Part shown: one piece after another, positions 1 to 7,189 of the stretch | Layout of the letters: each line of letters opens with the position of its first letter | Numbering within the stretch: position 1 is the first letter of the stretch | DNA from: Rossellomorea aquimaris | GTDB taxonomy: Bacteria; Bacillota; Bacilli; Bacillales; Bacillaceae_B | Length of the DNA stretch: 40,625 bases | Assembly: GCF_001877785.1 (NCBI RefSeq) | Contig: NZ_MINN01000075.1 | Location: 1 to 40,625 of the forward strand | Direction: 5' to 3' | The notes under the pieces: generated by a model | What the model saw: only the letters and a program-made list of their open reading frames with translations | What the model was told of the DNA's origin: nothing | Database searches by the model: none | Program-made: the position numbers and the translations under genes

Positions 1-249
1 TTTACGCGCATAGACGCCGAGAGAAATGGGAGGGTCCACCACCATGTCGCTTGTGGAGATCCAAAGGTGCGATCATATTTTAGTACCTATTATTGGAAAT
101 ACCCCTTTCCGGTCTATTAACGTGCCACGCGTGTTTCCAGATATATTTAAATTTGGGTGTATCTGTTTGACCATGCCGTGTCTCTTATATTGAACACTTA
201 AGAAATCCGGAGAAAAACAAAGATATTCTAAGTAACCTGCCATTATCGT

Positions 250-310
250 GAGGGAGGCTCACGGGTCATCCGCGGAAAGCGAAGTATCCCACGGAAATTA
301 ACAGCGGTAT
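250..310 (+). repeat. A-type dispersed element, right-end fragment
   Basis: The stretch GAGGCTCACGGGTCATCCGC followed by GGAAAGCGAAGT and CACGGAAATTAACAGCGGTA matches the right end of the full A element at 29014-29151. The left half is missing and the terminal arm has decayed, so this is an old fragment. Confidence 0.75.
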
Positions 311-358
311 TAACTGCCGAACCTAAAAAATCCTCCTGAAATTGGTTCCTGTCCCCTA

Positions 359-388
359 GTAAAGAATCGTCCATCCCGGTACATATTA
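359..388 (+). promoter_or_regulatory. Probable SigG promoter of sspF
   Basis: GTAAA (359-363) and CATATTA (382-388) are 18 bp apart. The forespore SigG consensus is GNATR-N18-CATNNTA; the -10 matches fully and the -35 has one mismatch. A start near 395 leaves a short leader before the ribosome binding site AAGGGGGA. sspF is known to be SigG-dependent in B. subtilis. Confidence 0.55.
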
Positions 389-419
389 AACATATGGTAC
401 ATCTTAAGGGGGAATAACA

Positions 420-602
420 ATGAGCAGAAGAAGAGGAATCATGTCTGAGCAATTAAAAGAAGAACTTGCACAGGAACTCGGGTTCTATGATGTTGTTCAG
501 AAAGAAGGCTGGGGCGGCATCACATCACGGGATGCCGGAAACATGGTCAAACGTGCAGTCGAACGCGCCAGCAGCCAGCTGTCTTCCATGAACAGCCTGT
601 AG
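420..602 (+). CDS. sspF: Small acid-soluble spore protein SspF (alpha/beta type)
   Basis: A 60-residue DNA-binding protein that coats and protects the chromosome of the dormant spore. It carries the family features: a basic start MSRRRGIMS, then [12 protein letters not shown], a glycine-rich turn ([11 protein letters not shown]) and the signature GNMVKRAVE near residues 40-48. The ATG at 420 follows AAGGGGGA with normal spacing and matches the usual start and length of SspF. A SigG-like promoter lies just upstream and a strong terminator just downstream, so it is probably a single-gene unit made late in the forespore. In B. subtilis SspF sits between veg and ispE; the right-hand neighbour is conserved, but veg is not seen in the 419 bp to the left. 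Confidence 0.96.
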   Translation: MSRRRGIMSEQLKEELAQELGFYDVVQKEGWGGITSRDAGNMVKRAVERASSQLSSMNSL

Positions 603-647
603 CTCTTTTCTTTTAGGAGTATCTTGCCTTTAATCCGTACCAATAGA

Positions 648-690
648 GGATCATCTCAGGTGCAACTCCATGAGATGATCCTTTTTATAT
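648..690 (+). terminator. Intrinsic terminator of sspF
   Basis: GGATCATCTCA (648-658) and TGAGATGATCC (671-681) form a perfect 11-bp stem with a 12-nt loop, followed by TTTTTATAT. Confidence 0.9.
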
Positions 691-756
691 GAGGCCGTCT
701 TTTCTAATGCAGGTTAACGTGGTAAAATATCATATTTGAATGAGTATCGCAAGATG

Positions 757-788
757 ATGACACTTCCTGAAGAAGTGTATGATACAAT
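757..788 (+). promoter_or_regulatory. Possible ispE promoter with a dyad in the spacer
   Basis: ATGACA (757-762) and TACAAT (783-788) resemble SigA hexamers, but the 20-bp spacing is long. Between them lies a dyad, ACACTTC (760-766) and GAAGTGT (772-778), with a 5-bp centre. It could be an operator or chance; no regulator is assigned. Confidence 0.3.
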
Positions 789-820
789 AAGTGAAAAGAG
801 TATGGTAAGAAGGTGATGAA

Positions 821-1675
821 ATGAGGTTATCAGTCAAGGCGCCGGCAAAAATTAACCTGTCACTCGATGTATTACATAAACGCCCCGATGGATTCCACGA
901 GGTGGAGATGATCATGACGACCATCGATTTAGCAGATCGAATCGAACTCACAAATCTTTCTGAAGATACGATTAAGATCCTTTCCCATAATCGATTTGTC
1001 CCGGATGATGGAAGAAACCTTGCCTATCAGGCTGCCCAATTGTTAAAGGACCGGTTGAATATAAAACAGGGAGTGGCGATCTCCATTGATAAGGTGATCC
1101 CGGTGGCTGCGGGGCTTGCCGGGGGGAGCAGTGATGCGGCTGCCACGTTAAAAGGATTGAACCAGCTATGGGATTTAGGGCTCAGTACGGACGAGCTTGC
1201 CGATCTCGGAGCGGAAATAGGGTCGGATGTCTCTTTCTGTGTATACGGAGGGACTGCGCTTGCAACCGGCCGCGGTGAAAAGATTGAACATCTGCCCGCC
1301 CCTCCCAATTGCTGGGTCATCCTGGCGAAACCGACCATTGGGGTTTCGACAGCTGATGTTTATAAAAATTTAAATGTCCAGAATATCAAGCACCCGGATA
1401 CTGCAGCGATGATTTCCGCGCTGAACCGCGGTTCGTACAGCGACATTTGCGCAAACCTCGGGAATGTATTGGAATCGGTGACCCTCGATTTGTATCCTGA
1501 AGTTGCACAAATCAAGGATCAGATGGAACGCTTCGGAGCCGATGCAGTATTGATGAGCGGAAGCGGCCCGACAGTTTACGGACTTGTCCAGTATGAATCA
1601 AGGCTTCACCGGATCTATAACGGGCTGAGGGGATTCTGTGACCAAGTTTTTGCAGTCCGAATGCTTGGTGAATAA
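821..1675 (+). CDS. ispE: 4-diphosphocytidyl-2-C-methyl-D-erythritol kinase
   Basis: A cytosolic GHMP-family kinase that phosphorylates the 2-hydroxyl of CDP-methylerythritol with ATP, the fourth enzyme of the MEP isoprenoid pathway. At 284 residues it has the normal length. The ATP-binding glycine-rich loop is at residues 94-107 ([14 protein letters not shown]), the N-terminal [10 protein letters not shown] motif contains the active-site lysine near position 10, GSDVSFC contains the conserved aspartate near 136, and the C-terminal GSGPTVYG motif is present. ATG 821 follows AAGGTGATGA. It sits between sspF and purR as in B. subtilis, with only 68 bp before purR, although purR appears to have its own promoter. 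Confidence 0.98.
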   Translation: MRLSVKAPAKINLSLDVLHKRPDGFHEVEMIMTTIDLADRIELTNLSEDTIKILSHNRFVPDDGRNLAYQAAQLLKDRLNIKQGVAISIDKVIPVAAGLAGGSSDAAATLKGLNQLWDLGLSTDELADLGAEIGSDVSFCVYGGTALATGRGEKIEHLPAPPNCWVILAKPTIGVSTADVYKNLNVQNIKHPDTAAMISALNRGSYSDICANLGNVLESVTLDLYPEVAQIKDQMERFGADAVLMSGSGPTVYGLVQYESRLHRIYNGLRGFCDQVFAVRMLGE

Positions 1676-1679
1676 GCAT

Positions 1680-1709
1680 TTGCTTAAATCCGTATATTAA
1701 TGGTATATT
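1680..1709 (+). promoter_or_regulatory. SigA promoter of purR
   Basis: TTGCTT (1680-1685) and TATATT (1704-1709) are 18 bp apart, and TGG just before the -10 makes it an extended -10. The start would fall near 1716. The -35 overlaps the end of the intergenic gap after ispE, and the -10 lies between the two PurBox-like sites. Confidence 0.6.
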
Positions 1710-1730
1710 TACTTTATAATATTCGGATTT
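1686..1730 (+). promoter_or_regulatory. Pair of opposed PurBox-like sites (PurR autoregulation)
   Basis: The consensus AWWWCCGAACWWT is matched at 11 of 13 positions on the + strand at 1686-1698 (AAATCCGTATATT) and at 12 of 13 on the - strand at 1718-1730 (AAATCCGAATATT). The two face each other, about 19 bp apart, and bracket the -10 of the purR promoter. Paired inverted PurBoxes are how B. subtilis PurR recognises its targets, and purR is autoregulated there, so self-repression is the simplest reading. Confidence 0.65.
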
Positions 1731-1743
1731 GGAGGTAGTTTTG

Positions 1744-2580
1744 GTGAAGTTTAAGCGTAGTGAACGATTGATTGACATGACTCATTATTTAGCAGAGCGC
1801 CCTCACCAACTTGTACCTTTGACATTTTTCTCTGAGCGTTATGGTTCTGCCAAGTCCTCCATCAGTGAAGACTTGACGATCATTAAAGAAACCTTTGAAG
1901 GACGCGGGATAGGAATTGTTCAGACGGTACCGGGAGCGGCAGGGGGAGTGAAATACATCCCCAAGGTAAATGCCGGTGAGGCAAAAGAAGTGATAGAGGA
2001 ACTGTGCCAGCATATGGAAAGCTCGGACAGGCTCCTTCCCGGCGGTTACTTATACATGACAGACCTGCTGGGGAATCCCCTGTTAATGAAGAAGGTGGGG
2101 AAGCTCCTTGCTTCGGCATTCGCTGAAAAAGAAATCGATGTCATCATGACGGTCGCCACAAAAGGAATTCCAATTGCAAACGCAATTGCAGCATACCTGA
2201 ATGTTCCCGTCGTCATCGTCCGAAGGGACAGCCGTGTGACGGAAGGTTCGACTGTAAGTATCAATTATGTTTCCGGATCTTCCAAGAGAATTCAATCGAT
2301 GGTCCTTTCCAAGAGAAGCTTGAAAGAAGGATCGAATGTACTGGTGGTCGATGATTTCATGAAAGCCGGCGGAACGGTCAATGGGATGAAGAATCTTCTG
2401 GAAGAATTTTCGGCGACATTATCAGGCATCGGCGTGCTGGTGGAATCGGAGAATGCAGAAGAGCGACTAGTGGATGATTATGTATCACTATTGAAATTAT
2501 CTGATGTGAACGAAAAGAATAAGCAAATTTCCTTGAAACAGGGAAATTACTTTCAATCAAACCTGACATTCTTATCATAA
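1744..2580 (+). CDS. purR: Pur operon repressor PurR
   Basis: A dimeric repressor of purine synthesis and transport genes, relieved by PRPP. The 278-residue protein has an N-terminal winged-helix domain (to about residue 75, with the conserved [15 protein letters not shown] and SISEDL segments) and a phosphoribosyltransferase-like domain. The PRPP loop [11 protein letters not shown] is near residues 200-210 and [12 protein letters not shown] is conserved. The start is GTG at 1744: GGAGGT at 1731-1736 is 7 bases upstream and homologues begin MKF at this point; in-frame TTG codons at 1729 and 1741 lie within or too close to that site. ridA follows 14 bp downstream with a strong ribosome site, so the two form an operon, as in B. 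subtilis. Confidence 0.97.
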   Translation: MKFKRSERLIDMTHYLAERPHQLVPLTFFSERYGSAKSSISEDLTIIKETFEGRGIGIVQTVPGAAGGVKYIPKVNAGEAKEVIEELCQHMESSDRLLPGGYLYMTDLLGNPLLMKKVGKLLASAFAEKEIDVIMTVATKGIPIANAIAAYLNVPVVIVRRDSRVTEGSTVSINYVSGSSKRIQSMVLSKRSLKEGSNVLVVDDFMKAGGTVNGMKNLLEEFSATLSGIGVLVESENAEERLVDDYVSLLKLSDVNEKNKQISLKQGNYFQSNLTFLS

Positions 2581-2594
2581 AGGAGGCAGATACA

Positions 2595-2969
2595 ATGCGT
2601 GTTGTTTCAACAAATCAAGCACCTGCAGCAATCGGTCCGTATTCTCAAGGGATCGTCGTAAACAATCTTTTCTACAGTTCCGGACAGATTCCGTTGACGG
2701 CAGAAGGCAATATGGTCGAAGGGGATATCGCCGCAGAGACACACCAGGTCTTTCAAAACCTGCAAGCCGTGTTAAAAGAAGCGGGGGCTTCCCTTGAAAC
2801 TGTCGTAAAAGCCACCGTATTCATTAAGGATATGAATGATTTCGGTGCAATCAACGAAGTATACGGAGAGTATTTCCATACTCATAAACCGGCACGTTCC
2901 TGTGTGGAAGTTGCCCGCCTGCCAAAAGATGCAGGGGTTGAAATCGAAGTAATCGCACTCGTGAAGTAA
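2595..2969 (+). CDS. ridA: RidA-type enamine/imine deaminase (YabJ)
   Basis: A small trimeric enzyme (124 residues) that hydrolyses reactive 2-aminoacrylate and related enamines made by PLP enzymes, protecting the cell from their damage. In B. subtilis this gene, yabJ, is co-transcribed with purR and was linked to purine gene control. The family core is complete: AIGPYSQG at 12-19, SGQIPL at 29-34, and the active-site arginine (R101) and cysteine (C103) in PARSCVEV with E116 near the end. The ATG follows AAAGGAGGC. Its stop codon lies in the loop of the operon terminator. Confidence 0.97.
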   Translation: MRVVSTNQAPAAIGPYSQGIVVNNLFYSSGQIPLTAEGNMVEGDIAAETHQVFQNLQAVLKEAGASLETVVKATVFIKDMNDFGAINEVYGEYFHTHKPARSCVEVARLPKDAGVEIEVIALVK

Positions 2970-2990
2970 TCTTCACGGGTGTTTTTTTAT
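2957..2990 (+). terminator. Terminator of purR-ridA, overlapping the ridA stop
   Basis: ACTCGTGAAG (2957-2966) pairs with CTTCACGGGT (2971-2980), one G-U, around the loop TAAT, then T7. The loop contains the ridA stop codon TAA (2967-2969). Confidence 0.9.
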
Positions 2991-3092
2991 GCTGGAAAAG
3001 CTTCAAGCGGCAGTGTTAACGGCCTTAGGACAAAAGATATATGCACAGATTAAGTGAAAAATAAAATTTTTCAAAAAATTTTACATTTAAAG

Positions 3093-3119
3093 AAGGAATA
3101 TCTAATCAAATCGTTGAAT
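3093..3119 (+). promoter_or_regulatory. SigH promoter of spoVG with upstream A/T box
   Basis: AAGGAATAT (3093-3101) matches the SigH -35 RNAGGAWWW and GTTGAAT (3113-3119) the -10 RNNGAAT, with spacing of about 12. Immediately upstream, 3058-3092 is almost pure A+T, like the A/T-rich box needed for B. subtilis spoVG promoter strength and AbrB repression. Start near 3126, ATG at 3162. Confidence 0.75.
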
Positions 3120-3161
3120 AAGTACAGTAGATTTCATCTAGGGAAAAAGGTGGTGAACAGA

Positions 3162-3455
3162 ATGGAAGTAACTGACGTAAGATTACGCAGGGTAAACACC
3201 GATGGCCGCATGAGAGCGATTGCATCGATTACATTGGATAATGAATTTGTTGTCCATGACATTCGTGTAATTGATGGGAACAATGGTTTATTCGTAGCAA
3301 TGCCGAGTAAGCGTACTCCTGATGGGGAATTTCGTGATATCGCTCACCCGATCAATTCCGGTACACGCGGCAAAATACAAGATGCCGTGTTAGCAGAGTA
3401 TCACCGTCTAGGTGAGCTTGAAGAAGTGGAGTTAGAAGAAGCTGGCGCTTCCTAA
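3162..3455 (+). CDS. spoVG: SpoVG, sporulation regulator and RNA/DNA-binding protein
   Basis: SpoVG influences asymmetric septation and cortex formation in Bacillus and acts as a nucleic-acid-binding regulator in several Gram-positives. The protein is 97 residues, the exact family length, beginning [11 protein letters not shown] and containing [14 protein letters not shown] and the conserved block [13 protein letters not shown]. The chosen ATG follows AAAGGTGGTGA. The frame is open a further 36 codons upstream to 3054, but that part covers the promoter and the A/T box, so it is not coding. A SigH promoter upstream and a terminator downstream make it a single-gene transition-state unit. Confidence 0.98.
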   Translation: MEVTDVRLRRVNTDGRMRAIASITLDNEFVVHDIRVIDGNNGLFVAMPSKRTPDGEFRDIAHPINSGTRGKIQDAVLAEYHRLGELEEVELEEAGAS

Positions 3456-3471
3456 AAGAATCTATTGCAAC

Positions 3472-3506
3472 AAGAGCCTACTTCCACAGTAGTGCTCTTT
3501 TTTTCT
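3472..3506 (+). terminator. Terminator of spoVG
   Basis: AGAGCCTACT pairs with AGTAGTGCTCT (one bulge), followed by a run of seven to eight T. Confidence 0.85.
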
Positions 3507-3657
3507 TTTCTTCCTAATACCCCAATTAATCCTCCTTGAAACCTCTTTTATAAAACATTTTAATTTTTTTATTTTAGATTAGTAACAACTTGTTAACTCT
3601 ATTCCGTCTTTAAGTCGAAGAAATTAGCTATTGATAATCATTGATTATTACAGTTTC

Positions 3658-4005
3658 AAGCGGTTGATTTGAGTCTAAGACGAAGACTCCTGCGGGGGAA
3701 AGTGGCCAATGTGAGACCTGTCCAGCTCCGGCGGCTAGAGGCTCGAGGTCATAAGTCAAGCAATCCAAAAAGGCAAAAAGCGCCTTTCCGGCTTGCTCGC
3801 CTTATGCTTGTCGCCTCTGACCGAGCCGCCTCCGCTTTTCTATTTGTCCAGATGCAGGGCTTAGACGCACATGTCATAAGCCAAACCGTCTAAGAAGCCA
3901 AGGAACGCCTTCGTGGACGATTCGTCTTATGCCCCACGCCTCTGACCAAAGCCCTTCCGCTTTTCTGATGGAAAGCGAAGTCTTGCACGGAAATCAATAG
4001 CGGCT
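3658..4005 (+). repeat. Composite repeat: A element split by two tandem B elements
   Basis: The left part of an A element (3658-3717) ends at GTGAGAC. Two tandem B elements follow directly: 3718-3842 begins TGTCCAGCTCCGG, and 3843-3967 begins after TTTGTCCAGATG. The terminal right arm of A resumes at about 3968 (GGAAAGCGAAGTCTTGCACGG). The central part of A between GTGAGAC and the right arm is lost. Each B is a long imperfect hairpin; for example GGCGGCT pairs with AGCCGCC in the first, and GGGCTT with AAGCCC in the second. With the terminator before it and the glmU promoter after it, it fills the 696-bp gap between spoVG and glmU. It holds no credible gene. Confidence 0.85.
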
Positions 4006-4088
4006 ATTAGAAGCACTACCTATAATTACCCGGCAAATTTTTTAACAAATCTATTACTTGACAAATATATGTATATTTTTCTCTATCC

Positions 4089-4117
4089 TTGAAATGAAAG
4101 AGTTTTTAGGATATATT
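4089..4117 (+). promoter_or_regulatory. SigA promoter of glmU-prs
   Basis: TTGAAA (4089-4094) and TATATT (4112-4117) are exactly 17 bp apart; start near 4124, ribosome site at 4139. A consensus TTGACA at 4058-4063 is also present but lacks a good -10. Confidence 0.7.
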
Positions 4118-4151
4118 CGTTATGGATAAAAAGGTTATTGGAGGACCAAAA

Positions 4152-5525
4152 ATGACAAAACGATATGCCGTTATATTAGCTGCCGGACAGGGCACAAGAA
4201 TGAAGTCGAAGTTATACAAAGTTCTTCACCCTGTATGCGGTAAGCCTATGGTGGAACATGTGGTCGACCAAATTACAACATTGAATATAGAGAAAACTGT
4301 TACGATCATCGGCCATGGTGCTGAACTGGTGAAATCCCACTTGGAAGGCAAAAGCGATTTTGCCCTTCAGGAAGAACAACTGGGTACAGCTCATGCGGTC
4401 ATGCAATCAGAAGATGTTCTCGGCAATTTAGAGGGGACAACGCTGGTTGTATGCGGAGATACTCCACTGATCAAGGCGGAAACGATGGAATCACTTGTGA
4501 AGCATCATGAAGAACAGGGAGCAAAAGCAACCATTCTGACAGGCTACACAGAAGCACCTGATGGGTACGGACGGATCATCCGCAGTCAATCAGGTTTGGT
4601 GGAACGCATCGTAGAACACAAAGATGCCTCACAAGAAGAGAGACAAGTGAAGGAAATCAATACAGGCACATACTGCTTTGATAATAAAGCATTATTCAAT
4701 ACCCTCAAAAAGGTATCAAACGACAACGTTCAGGGTGAATACTACCTGCCGGATGTCATCGAAATCCTTCAGAAAGAGGGAGAAGTCGTGAGCGCTTATC
4801 AAACAAGCGACTTTGATGAAACGCTGGGCGTAAACGACCGCGTAGCATTATCTCAAGCAGAGGCAACAATGAAAAAGCGCATCAACGAACAGCATATGAG
4901 AAACGGCGTGACGATCCAGGATCCCGTCAACACGTATATCGATGCCGGAGTGTCAATCGGCAGGGACACAATCATCATGCCTGGCACTGTGATCAAAGGG
5001 AATTCTTCAATCGGGGAAGACTCCCTGATCGGTCCGAATACGGAAGTGAAGGATTCGACAATCGGAGATCGCACAGTCGTGAAGCAATCCGTTGCACATG
5101 ACAGCTCCATCGGTTCGGATGTGCAGATCGGTCCTTTCGCTCATATCCGTCCTGATTCAAGCATCGGGGATGAAGTGAAGATCGGAAACTTCGTCGAAAT
5201 CAAGAAAGCCTCCTTCGGGAAAGGAAGCAAAGCTTCTCACCTAAGCTACATCGGTGATGCAGAGGTAGGAAGCGACGTCAATATCGGATGCGGATCGATC
5301 ACTGTCAACTATGACGGCAAGAATAAACATCTGACAACGATTGAAGACGGAGTATTCGTCGGCTGCAACTCCAACCTGGTTGCGCCAGTGAAGGTCGGTA
5401 AGGGTGCTTACATCGCAGCCGGTTCGACAATAACTGAAGACGTTCCGGGAGAGTCGCTTTCAATTGCCAGGGCTCGTCAGGTCAATAAAGAAAACTATGT
5501 ACAAAATCTTAATCATAAGAAATAA
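4152..5525 (+). CDS. glmU: Bifunctional GlmU: glucosamine-1-P acetyltransferase / GlcNAc-1-P uridylyltransferase
   Basis: A cytosolic enzyme that acetylates glucosamine-1-phosphate and then couples it to UTP, giving UDP-GlcNAc for peptidoglycan and wall polymers. The 457-residue protein has the N-terminal nucleotidyltransferase signature [12 protein letters not shown] at residues 9-20 and the Rossmann-type pyrophosphorylase domain to about residue 230, then a left-handed beta helix of hexapeptide repeats (about 252-440) containing conserved acetyltransferase segments such as HIRPDS and NFVEIKK. The start is ATG 4152, 7 bases after TTGGAGGA; ten further in-frame codons upstream have no ribosome site. 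prs follows 14 bp later, so glmU-prs is one unit as in B. subtilis. Confidence 0.98.
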   Translation: MTKRYAVILAAGQGTRMKSKLYKVLHPVCGKPMVEHVVDQITTLNIEKTVTIIGHGAELVKSHLEGKSDFALQEEQLGTAHAVMQSEDVLGNLEGTTLVVCGDTPLIKAETMESLVKHHEEQGAKATILTGYTEAPDGYGRIIRSQSGLVERIVEHKDASQEERQVKEINTGTYCFDNKALFNTLKKVSNDNVQGEYYLPDVIEILQKEGEVVSAYQTSDFDETLGVNDRVALSQAEATMKKRINEQHMRNGVTIQDPVNTYIDAGVSIGRDTIIMPGTVIKGNSSIGEDSLIGPNTEVKDSTIGDRTVVKQSVAHDSSIGSDVQIGPFAHIRPDSSIGDEVKIGNFVEIKKASFGKGSKASHLSYIGDAEVGSDVNIGCGSITVNYDGKNKHLTTIEDGVFVGCNSNLVAPVKVGKGAYIAAGSTITEDVPGESLSIARARQVNKENYVQNLNHKK

Positions 5526-5539
5526 ACTGGAGGTCCACC

Positions 5540-6499
5540 ATGCCAAACTCTTATATTAATTCTAAGCTGAAAATATTCTCTCTTAATTCGAACCATGAGC
5601 TTGCAAAGGAAATCGCTGATGAAGTTGGCCTTGAACTGGGTAAATCTTCTGTTAAACGCTTCAGTGACGGCGAAATTCAGATTAATATCGAAGAAAGTAT
5701 CCGCGGATGCGATGTCTTCGTCATTCAATCGACTTCCCAGCCGGTCAATGAGCACTTGATGGAACTCTTGATCATGGTCGATGCATTGAAACGTGCATCT
5801 GCTAAAACCATCACAATCGTGATGCCTTATTATGGATATGCCCGTCAAGATCGTAAGGCAAGAGCCCGTGAGCCGATCACTGCCAAGCTTGTTGCAAATC
5901 TGTTGGAAACGGCTGGTGCAACCCGTGTTATCACATTGGATCTGCATGCTCCTCAAATCCAAGGTTTCTTCGACATCTTGATTGATCACTTAATGGGAGT
6001 GCCGATCTTAGCTGAGTACTTCCAGGAAAAAGGATTCAAAAATGAAGACATCGTCATCGTATCTCCAGACCATGGCGGTGTTACAAGAGCCCGTAAACTT
6101 GCGGAGCGCCTTAAGGCACCGATCGCGATCATCGATAAACGACGTCCTAAGCCTAACGTGGCGGAAGTCATGAATATCGTTGGTAACATCGACGGCAAAG
6201 TGGCAATCTTGATTGATGATATCATCGACACTGCAGGTACGATCACACTTGCTGCAAACGCGCTTGTGGAAAACGGTGCAAAAGAAGTGTTCGCTTGCTG
6301 TACGCACCCTGTCCTTTCAGGTCCTGCAATTGAGCGCATCGAGAATTCCAACATCAAAGAGCTGGTCGTATTGAACACGATCCAGCTGACTGAAGAGAAG
6401 ATGATCGGCAAAATCAAGCAGCTTTCAGTGGCAAAACTGATCAGCGAAGCCATCATCCGCGTCTACGAACAAAAATCCGTAAGTACGCTATTCGATTAA
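5540..6499 (+). CDS. prs: Ribose-phosphate pyrophosphokinase (PRPP synthetase)
   Basis: Makes PRPP from ribose-5-phosphate and ATP, feeding purine, pyrimidine, histidine, tryptophan and NAD synthesis; PRPP is also the signal sensed by PurR encoded upstream. The 319-residue class I enzyme contains the ATP-binding region [11 protein letters not shown], the flexible catalytic loop with KRRPKP near residue 200, and the PRPP/ribose-5-phosphate loop [10 protein letters not shown] near 225-235. ATG 5540 is 5 bases after GGAGGT. It shares a transcript with glmU and ends in a strong terminator. Confidence 0.98.
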   Translation: MPNSYINSKLKIFSLNSNHELAKEIADEVGLELGKSSVKRFSDGEIQINIEESIRGCDVFVIQSTSQPVNEHLMELLIMVDALKRASAKTITIVMPYYGYARQDRKARAREPITAKLVANLLETAGATRVITLDLHAPQIQGFFDILIDHLMGVPILAEYFQEKGFKNEDIVIVSPDHGGVTRARKLAERLKAPIAIIDKRRPKPNVAEVMNIVGNIDGKVAILIDDIIDTAGTITLAANALVENGAKEVFACCTHPVLSGPAIERIENSNIKELVVLNTIQLTEEKMIGKIKQLSVAKLISEAIIRVYEQKSVSTLFD

Positions 6500-6525
6500 G
6501 AATTAATATCAGTGTTTGTGCTATG

Positions 6526-6572
6526 AAAAGAACCCGTTTTCTCCATTTGAGAAAGCGGGTTCTTTTACTATG
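6526..6572 (+). terminator. Terminator of glmU-prs
   Basis: AAAAGAACCCG (6526-6536) pairs with CGGGTTCTTTT (6556-6566), extended inward by TTTCTC/GAGAAA. A/U runs on both sides mean it may work in both directions. Confidence 0.9.
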
Positions 6573-6586
6573 CTTCAGTTCTGATC

Positions 6587-6718
6587 ACCGCATTGGATTT
6601 CCGTGCAAGACTTCGCTTTCCGCGGGCGAGCGTGGAGCCTCCTCGGCTTTGCCTGCGGGGTCTCCACTGCTTCGCTTTTCCCGCAGGAGTCTTCGTCTTG
6701 CACTCCAATCCAACGCTG
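6587..6718 (-). repeat. A-type dispersed element, complete, reverse orientation
   Basis: A full-length copy read on the - strand. Its terminal arms GTGCAAGAC/GTCTTGCAC are perfect complements. Internally GTGGAG pairs with CTCCAC, and CCTGCGGG with CCCGCAGG. It lies just after the prs terminator. Confidence 0.85.
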
Positions 6719-6821
6719 GTAATGTTTAATTTATATAAATCCCCTTTACAAATTAAAAATCGGATTATGAAATCCCCCTTAAATAAGAAAAATGATTGTA
6801 ATTCTTTATCAGTCCTGAGTT

Positions 6822-7075
6822 GTTTGGAGCGGAAGGTGCTCGACTCCTGCGGGATTTGCGGGACAGGTGAGACTTGTCCAGCTCCGCGGCTTAGAGGCAC
6901 ATGTCATAAGTCAAACCGGCCAAGAAGGCAAAGAACGCCTTCGTGGCCAATTCGCCTTATGCCACCCGCCTCTGAGCAAAGCCCCTCCACCTTTCCAACC
7001 CGCAGGAGCATAGCGACGAGGAGGCTCACCGCCCGCCCCGCGTAAGCGAGCACCTGCAGCGGAAATCAACGGGCT
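6822..7075 (+). repeat. A element carrying a B element inserted inside it
   Basis: A-left (6822-6873) ends at GTGAGAC. A B element occupies 6874-6998, beginning TTGTCCAGCTCCG. A-right resumes at CCCGCAGGAG (6999) and runs to about 7075. Compared with the uninterrupted copy at 29014, the insertion lies exactly between GTGAGAC and CCCGCAGGAG with no A bases lost. The A arms here are AGGTGCTCG (6834-6842) and CGAGCACCT (7047-7055); the inner pair is GGTGAG/CTCACC. Together with the reverse A copy it explains the 690-bp gap before ctc. Confidence 0.88.
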
Positions 7076-7083
7076 TTGTAAAC

Positions 7084-7093
7084 GGGGGGGGGG
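7084..7093. repeat. Homopolymer tract of ten G
   Basis: Ten consecutive G residues directly after the A/B composite and 16 bp before the ctc SigB -35. Such tracts slip easily in replication and sequencing, so the exact length is uncertain. Confidence 0.8.
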
Positions 7094-7109
7094 AATCTAC
7101 AATTCACAT

Positions 7110-7135
7110 GTTTATTCCCCATATAAATAGGGTAA
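7110..7135 (+). promoter_or_regulatory. SigB (general stress) promoter of ctc
   Basis: GTTTAT (7110-7115) and GGGTAA (7130-7135) are 14 bp apart, a close fit to the SigB consensus GTTTAA-N12-15-GGGWAW. ctc is a classical SigB target in B. subtilis. The start would be near 7143. Confidence 0.8.
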
Positions 7136-7189
7136 TTACTATATATAGAACTCTATAATTAAAAGATTAGGGAAGGTGTTGGATTAAAC

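Larger units (their letters stand above)
1..419. other. Gene-free left edge upstream of sspF
   Basis: No gene is recognised. Frame 1 stays open from the window edge to a stop at 118-120 (39 codons, ending FPVY), so the tail of an upstream gene is possible, but it resembles nothing I know and does not look like the end of veg, which precedes sspF in B. subtilis. Bases 120-250 show no clear signal. Bases 250-310 are the right end of an A-type repeat, listed separately. The last 60 bases hold the sspF promoter and ribosome binding site. Confidence 0.5.

Noticed and set aside
3054..3161. 36-codon N-terminal extension of SpoVG
   Set aside because: Covers the A/T box and SigH promoter; the ATG at 3162 has a strong ribosome site and the exact family length.
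3669..3893. 74-codon + strand reading frame
   Set aside because: Lies entirely inside the A/B composite repeat, lacks a ribosome site and reflects the G+C-rich palindromes.
4058..4086. TTGACA-based promoter before glmU
   Set aside because: The -35 is perfect but only CTCTAT is found at 17 bp; the TTGAAA-N17-TATATT promoter 31 bp downstream is better.
6523..7045. Several overlapping frames of 68-150 codons on both strands after prs
   Set aside because: They run through the prs terminator and the A/B elements; composition is low-complexity and no family resemblance is seen.
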